Shown here: positions 5,283-7,952 of the stretch, in pieces | Layout of the letters: the number at the start of each line of letters is the position of its first letter | Position numbering within the stretch: the first letter of the stretch is position 1 | NCBI GenBank assembly: GCA_004524595.1 | Contig: SDOA01000157.1 | Coordinates: forward strand, 1 to 7,952 | Length of the DNA stretch: 7,952 nucleotides | Origin: Candidatus Thorarchaeota archaeon | GTDB lineage: Archaea; Asgardarchaeota; Thorarchaeia; Thorarchaeales; Thorarchaeaceae | Direction: 5' to 3' | Notes under the pieces: model-generated | Databases searched by the model: none | What the model was told of the DNA's origin: nothing | The model's input: only the letters and a program-made list of their open reading frames with translations | Program-made: the position numbers and the translations under genes

Positions 5283-7055
5283 TCATTTTCTGAATTTTAT
5301 AACTACTCCAACTACAATTAGAATGATTAGGGTTAATCCAAGTGTCATTTGAAGTTCATGATTTTGCGTGTTTGTTGTTGTATTTTGTGATGTTGATGTG
5401 GTCGATGTTGATGTTCTATATAGCACAATACACACAATCTCACTCTCAATCTGGTTGTATGCCCAATCTTTTACAATAATCCGATAATTGAAGGATGGTC
5501 CTAAAGCTTTTGCAGAATAAACCCACTGATTACCCTCACGAATCATCTCGTATTGAGTCCATGTTTCATTATTATCTTCTGATATTTCAATCAATATCTT
5601 TGATATACCATGATTATCTGTTGCATTTGCAATAACTGTGATTATCTCTCTAGGGAATGGACTTGCAGGAGTATGATTAAGAGAAACCATGATTGGTAAT
5701 TCATTATCCACCAATTCTGCTGGGAAATGATCAACACTTCCAGAGGAGCCGTAGATTGTAAAGATACCCTCACCATCATACGAACTCCAACTATTTCCAA
5801 CGCCTTCTCCATTATCCCAGGAGTTCACCCCCTCCTCATCAATAGCATTCGGAGGACCATTCCACCCAAATTGGTTATCAAAAATTAAAAAGCCAGTACT
5901 ATTGAAGAGGTCAATCGATGTATGTGAAGAGCCACAGATATAATTCCCCACAATATCGAATTCTTGACATGTATCAGATTTTATTCCCTTTAATGATGAA
6001 ACAATATAATTATCAACAATGTATCCATCATAAGACTCTTCAATCTGTATTCCTTTTCCACAATAAATCAGTTTATTCTCGTCTATTTTACATCCAGTCG
6101 ATTCTTCAAAATAGACTCCAATGTCTGCATCTCTTACTATATTATTAGCCACCTCGCAATCAGAAGATGACCAAATCTTGATTGGTTCACTACAATCAAT
6201 GAATTCATTGTTTTCAATTCGACAATCTGTCGACTCATAAATTTCTACACAGATGCTTGTGCCCTCAAAATATCCCTTCTCAATCACGATATCTTGACAA
6301 CTCTGGAGTATTATTATGCCATATTTTGTCACATCAATCGTTTCACTAACCAGGTCTTGGAAATATCCTAGTGCTTCTTTTTCCAATGTATTGCCTTCAA
6401 CAGAATGATGTCCCCCATATATGAAGAAGTCATACGAAATATCATTATCCTCAATTATGAAATTATCCGAGTACATCAACCAGAATAAGGACAATTCATT
6501 ACTGACTATGGCGCATGATTCCGAATTCCAGTACTCAAGTCTTAAGCCAATGAAATTGCTGGTGAGATTAATTGATGAGGACTCCGTAATGATAGCATCG
6601 CCATAGCAATCATTATCGTGGATATGAATGTCTTCACAATATTCAACATATATCGCATCATGGCCATCAAGAGTCACTGATTGTATGTCGCCATTCCTTA
6701 CATTATATAGATAGAGGGCTCTATATCCACTGGGAGAGCCTAATTCACAATCTCTAATGATAAAATACACAGTAGTGCTTGAGATTTCAATTGCTCTTCC
6801 AGAACTGATTTGATAGTCTTCAATGATATATGGATCTACTTCACTCCCATCGCCATCCCACCCTCGTAAAGATGCTTCAAAAGCAAAATCCGAATTTGAC
6901 GTGATTTTAATTGGATTATCGTAGTCAGAAATTGTGGATGTATTCTTTGGTTCTATTGATTGACAAATCGTTGACACAGTACAATGACCAAGAATCAAGA
7001 TGAGAAAAAGACTAATAGCAAAAGAGCAAACTATTGTATTTCTAAGTTCTCTCAC
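5283..7055 (-). CDS. NosD-like right-handed beta-helix surface protein, membrane-anchored
   Basis: 590 aa. A signal peptide/hydrophobic helix is at 8-25. GWDGDGSEVDPYIIEDYQIS (65-84) opens a parallel beta-helix of the NosD/CASH type, with short rungs to about 400 whose turn Asn recurs every 18-19 residues and then every 22. The helix ends with NSWDNGEGVGNSWSSYDG (411-428). An Ig/FN3-like beta-sandwich follows (about 454-546, ATDNHGISKILIEIS), then a Thr/Ser stalk (547-566), one transmembrane helix (570-586) and a KFRK tail. The protein should sit outside the cell, anchored at its C-terminus. Several NxS/T sequons (N38, N163, N385, N460, N477, N496, N558) suggest N-glycosylation. Such helices bind or cleave polysaccharides, but no catalytic site is obvious. 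GTG start with GGGAG 9 nt upstream and a TATA box about 55 nt upstream. Base composition is clearly AT-richer than the neighbours. Large paralogous families of this design are usual in Asgard archaea. Confidence 0.85.
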   Translation of the reverse strand: MRELRNTIVCSFAISLFLILILGHCTVSTICQSIEPKNTSTISDYDNPIKITSNSDFAFEASLRGWDGDGSEVDPYIIEDYQISSGRAIEISSTTVYFIIRDCELGSPSGYRALYLYNVRNGDIQSVTLDGHDAIYVEYCEDIHIHDNDCYGDAIITESSSINLTSNFIGLRLEYWNSESCAIVSNELSLFWLMYSDNFIIEDNDISYDFFIYGGHHSVEGNTLEKEALGYFQDLVSETIDVTKYGIIILQSCQDIVIEKGYFEGTSICVEIYESTDCRIENNEFIDCSEPIKIWSSSDCEVANNIVRDADIGVYFEESTGCKIDENKLIYCGKGIQIEESYDGYIVDNYIVSSLKGIKSDTCQEFDIVGNYICGSSHTSIDLFNSTGFLIFDNQFGWNGPPNAIDEEGVNSWDNGEGVGNSWSSYDGEGIFTIYGSSGSVDHFPAELVDNELPIMVSLNHTPASPFPREIITVIANATDNHGISKILIEISEDNNETWTQYEMIREGNQWVYSAKALGPSFNYRIIVKDWAYNQIESEIVCIVLYRTSTSTTSTSQNTTTNTQNHELQMTLGLTLIILIVVGVVIKFRK

Positions 7056-7064
7056 AAGTATCTA

Positions 7065-7069
7065 CTCCC
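7065..7069 (-). promoter_or_regulatory. Ribosome binding site for the beta-helix gene
   Basis: GGGAG on the minus strand with a 9-nt spacer to GTG 7055. It decides for the GTG start: the first 25 residues from there form a complete signal peptide. Confidence 0.5.
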
Positions 7070-7104
7070 TACTTGAACTTATTCTCCGTTGAGTCAGATG
7101 AACT

Positions 7105-7116
7105 ACATATATTATA
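7105..7116 (-). promoter_or_regulatory. TATA box of the beta-helix gene
   Basis: On the minus strand TATAATATATGT is a strong T/A match about 55 nt before the GTG at 7055, placing transcription near 7085 with a leader of about 30 nt containing the GGGAG site. The rest of the divergent intergenic stretch (about 7117-7290) shows no open frame worth calling and no hairpin I could identify. Confidence 0.5.
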
Positions 7117-7272
7117 GAAAAGGTGTTTGAATTTCCGATTTGGTGTCTGGAATTTGTTGTGGTCGTTTGTAAATTGTGCAAAAAACATGATGCATCTAAT
7201 TCTACCATCTCTTTTCAGGATTAAATCATGAAATAATGAACAACACCATTTAGGTAGCTTCGCCGTTCAAAA

Positions 7273-7902
7273 TTGAATGAATCCCAAACATCTTTTACAT
7301 TGTATTTTAATGCTGAAAGTATGCAACTGACTACAATAAACACAATCTTCATGATTGGCGACTTTGTGGTATCGGTCTTTCTTATCCTTTTGTTTATCTA
7401 TCTTTATAGAACAGGAAGAATGGATAAAGCCTTATTCTATGCCTTCTGGGTCGGCTGTCTTATTGGATCAACCTGGGAATTCACCTTCATGCTCCTCGGA
7501 CCTGAATTCGCATATTCTGTCAATCCCTGGCCTTTTGGTCTGAGTGGGTGGCCTAAGAAGCTCAGCCACTCCATCTGGGATGGAGGTATCTTCATGGTAG
7601 GTGTCTGGCTATGTCAGAAACTCCTCTCTCATCGACCGCTCTTTGCTGATTTCAACTGGCGAGAACTGGGCATCATGGAGGTATGGGGTCTCTTTCAGGG
7701 ATTCCTTGTCGAGTATCTCTTTGTTGGTAGAGTCTGGTTCTATGTTCCTCTTCCGTGGAATCCTGTCATCATCCCGCCACTACCCGGTGGAGCAAGTACG
7801 GTTGGATATACTCTGATTCCTCAATTGGTCTGGACCATTGCTCCCATTGTGTTCTATCTATCCCTCTTATGGATCAGAAACAGGTATCCTGAGCAGGGAT
7901 AA
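7273..7902 (+). CDS. Polytopic membrane protein of unknown family
   Basis: 209 aa from TTG, or 193 aa from ATG 7321 (Met17), which I prefer. Family not recognised. Five hydrophobic segments are visible (about 25-45, 52-75, 98-116, 131-150 and 180-201, TTG numbering). Polar and aromatic residues inside or beside the membrane that look conserved-like are WEF (68-70), HSIWDGG (99-105), E135, E147 and N163-P164, with a Pro-rich loop PLPWNPVIIPPLPGG (159-173). The buried His, Asp and Glu residues suggest an enzyme or transporter rather than a simple anchor, but no named motif fits. A CTTTTACAT box is centred 25 nt before ATG 7321, indicating a leaderless mRNA beginning at that ATG; the N-terminal 16 residues from TTG are polar and not membrane-like. 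It is divergent from the beta-helix gene and returns to the higher G+C of the left part of the window. Confidence 0.6.
   Translation: MNESQTSFTLYFNAESMQLTTINTIFMIGDFVVSVFLILLFIYLYRTGRMDKALFYAFWVGCLIGSTWEFTFMLLGPEFAYSVNPWPFGLSGWPKKLSHSIWDGGIFMVGVWLCQKLLSHRPLFADFNWRELGIMEVWGLFQGFLVEYLFVGRVWFYVPLPWNPVIIPPLPGGASTVGYTLIPQLVWTIAPIVFYLSLLWIRNRYPEQG
7292..7300 (+). promoter_or_regulatory. Candidate TATA box giving a leaderless start at 7321
   Basis: CTTTTACAT is centred 25 nt before ATG 7321. Because it lies downstream of the TTG at 7273, it argues for the shorter protein. Confidence 0.4.
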
Positions 7903-7952
7903 TGTGACTTAATCCCATGTTTGGTAATGTTTTTACTCAACAAATCGTAGAA

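Noticed and set aside
5385..5416. Short direct repeats of GATGTTGATGT type
   Set aside because: They encode the Thr/Ser stalk of the surface protein, so low-complexity coding explains them; not a CRISPR or mobile-element repeat.
5918..6148. Plus-strand open frame of 76 codons inside the beta-helix gene
   Set aside because: Antisense to a well-supported gene with repeat structure; composition is what an antisense frame of AT-rich coding DNA gives, with no promoter or ribosome binding site.
7117..7290. Possible small RNA or small protein in the 7056-7320 intergenic stretch
   Set aside because: Only very short open frames (for example about 15 codons near 7189), no stable hairpin seen, and two divergent promoters account for its length.
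7355..7816. Plus-strand frames of 62 and 71 codons inside the last membrane-protein gene
   Set aside because: Alternative-frame readings of the 7321-7902 coding sequence; neither has a ribosome binding site or protein-like pattern.
1..7952. tRNA, rRNA, CRISPR array, transposase, integrase or defence system
   Set aside because: No cloverleaf-like GGTTCGAATCC-type segments, spaced identical repeats, terminal inverted repeats with a transposase, or recognised defence genes were seen by eye. The CPBP protease alone is not evidence of one.

Overview
The window reads as archaeal chromosome. Most starts have a T/A-rich box A (TATA) about 25 nt upstream of the start codon or of a purine-rich ribosome binding site, and several transcripts look leaderless. 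TTG and GTG starts are frequent. One gene encodes a NosD-like beta-helix surface protein with a signal peptide, a Thr/Ser stalk and a C-terminal membrane anchor, opening with the GDG..(D)PYIIE-type motif that is common in Asgard archaea (Thorarchaeota/Lokiarchaeota) and some Euryarchaeota. An Asgard, perhaps thorarchaeotal, origin is my best guess from style alone; no rRNA or marker gene is present to prove it.

Layout, left to right: (1) a plus-strand membrane protein with a bacterial-PH-like domain and a C-terminal zinc ribbon, probably cut by the window edge (to 560); (2) a minus-strand ICMT/PEMT-type membrane methyltransferase (632-1498); (3) a plus-strand VIT1/CCC1-like transporter (1612-2277); (4) a minus-strand CPBP (Rce1-like) intramembrane protease (2280-3185); (5) a small plus-strand RNase H-fold protein that has lost most catalytic acids (3314-3697); (6) a plus-strand flavodoxin (3777-4241); (7) a minus-strand five-helix membrane protein of unknown family (4297-5145); (8) the minus-strand NosD-like beta-helix protein (5283-7055), embedded in visibly AT-richer DNA; (9) a plus-strand polytopic membrane protein of unknown family (TTG 7273 or, more likely, ATG 7321, to 7902).

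Strands alternate almost gene by gene, so there is little operon structure and each gene appears to have its own promoter. Seven of nine proteins are membrane-associated. The functional juxtaposition most worth noting is an Rce1-like protease and an ICMT-like methyltransferase within 2.6 kb, the two post-prenylation steps of eukaryotic CAAX processing. No prenyltransferase or CaaX-ending protein is in the window, so this is only a hypothesis. The most unusual gene is the degenerate RNase H-fold protein with a compact cysteine cluster. I found no tRNA, rRNA, CRISPR array, insertion sequence or integrase.
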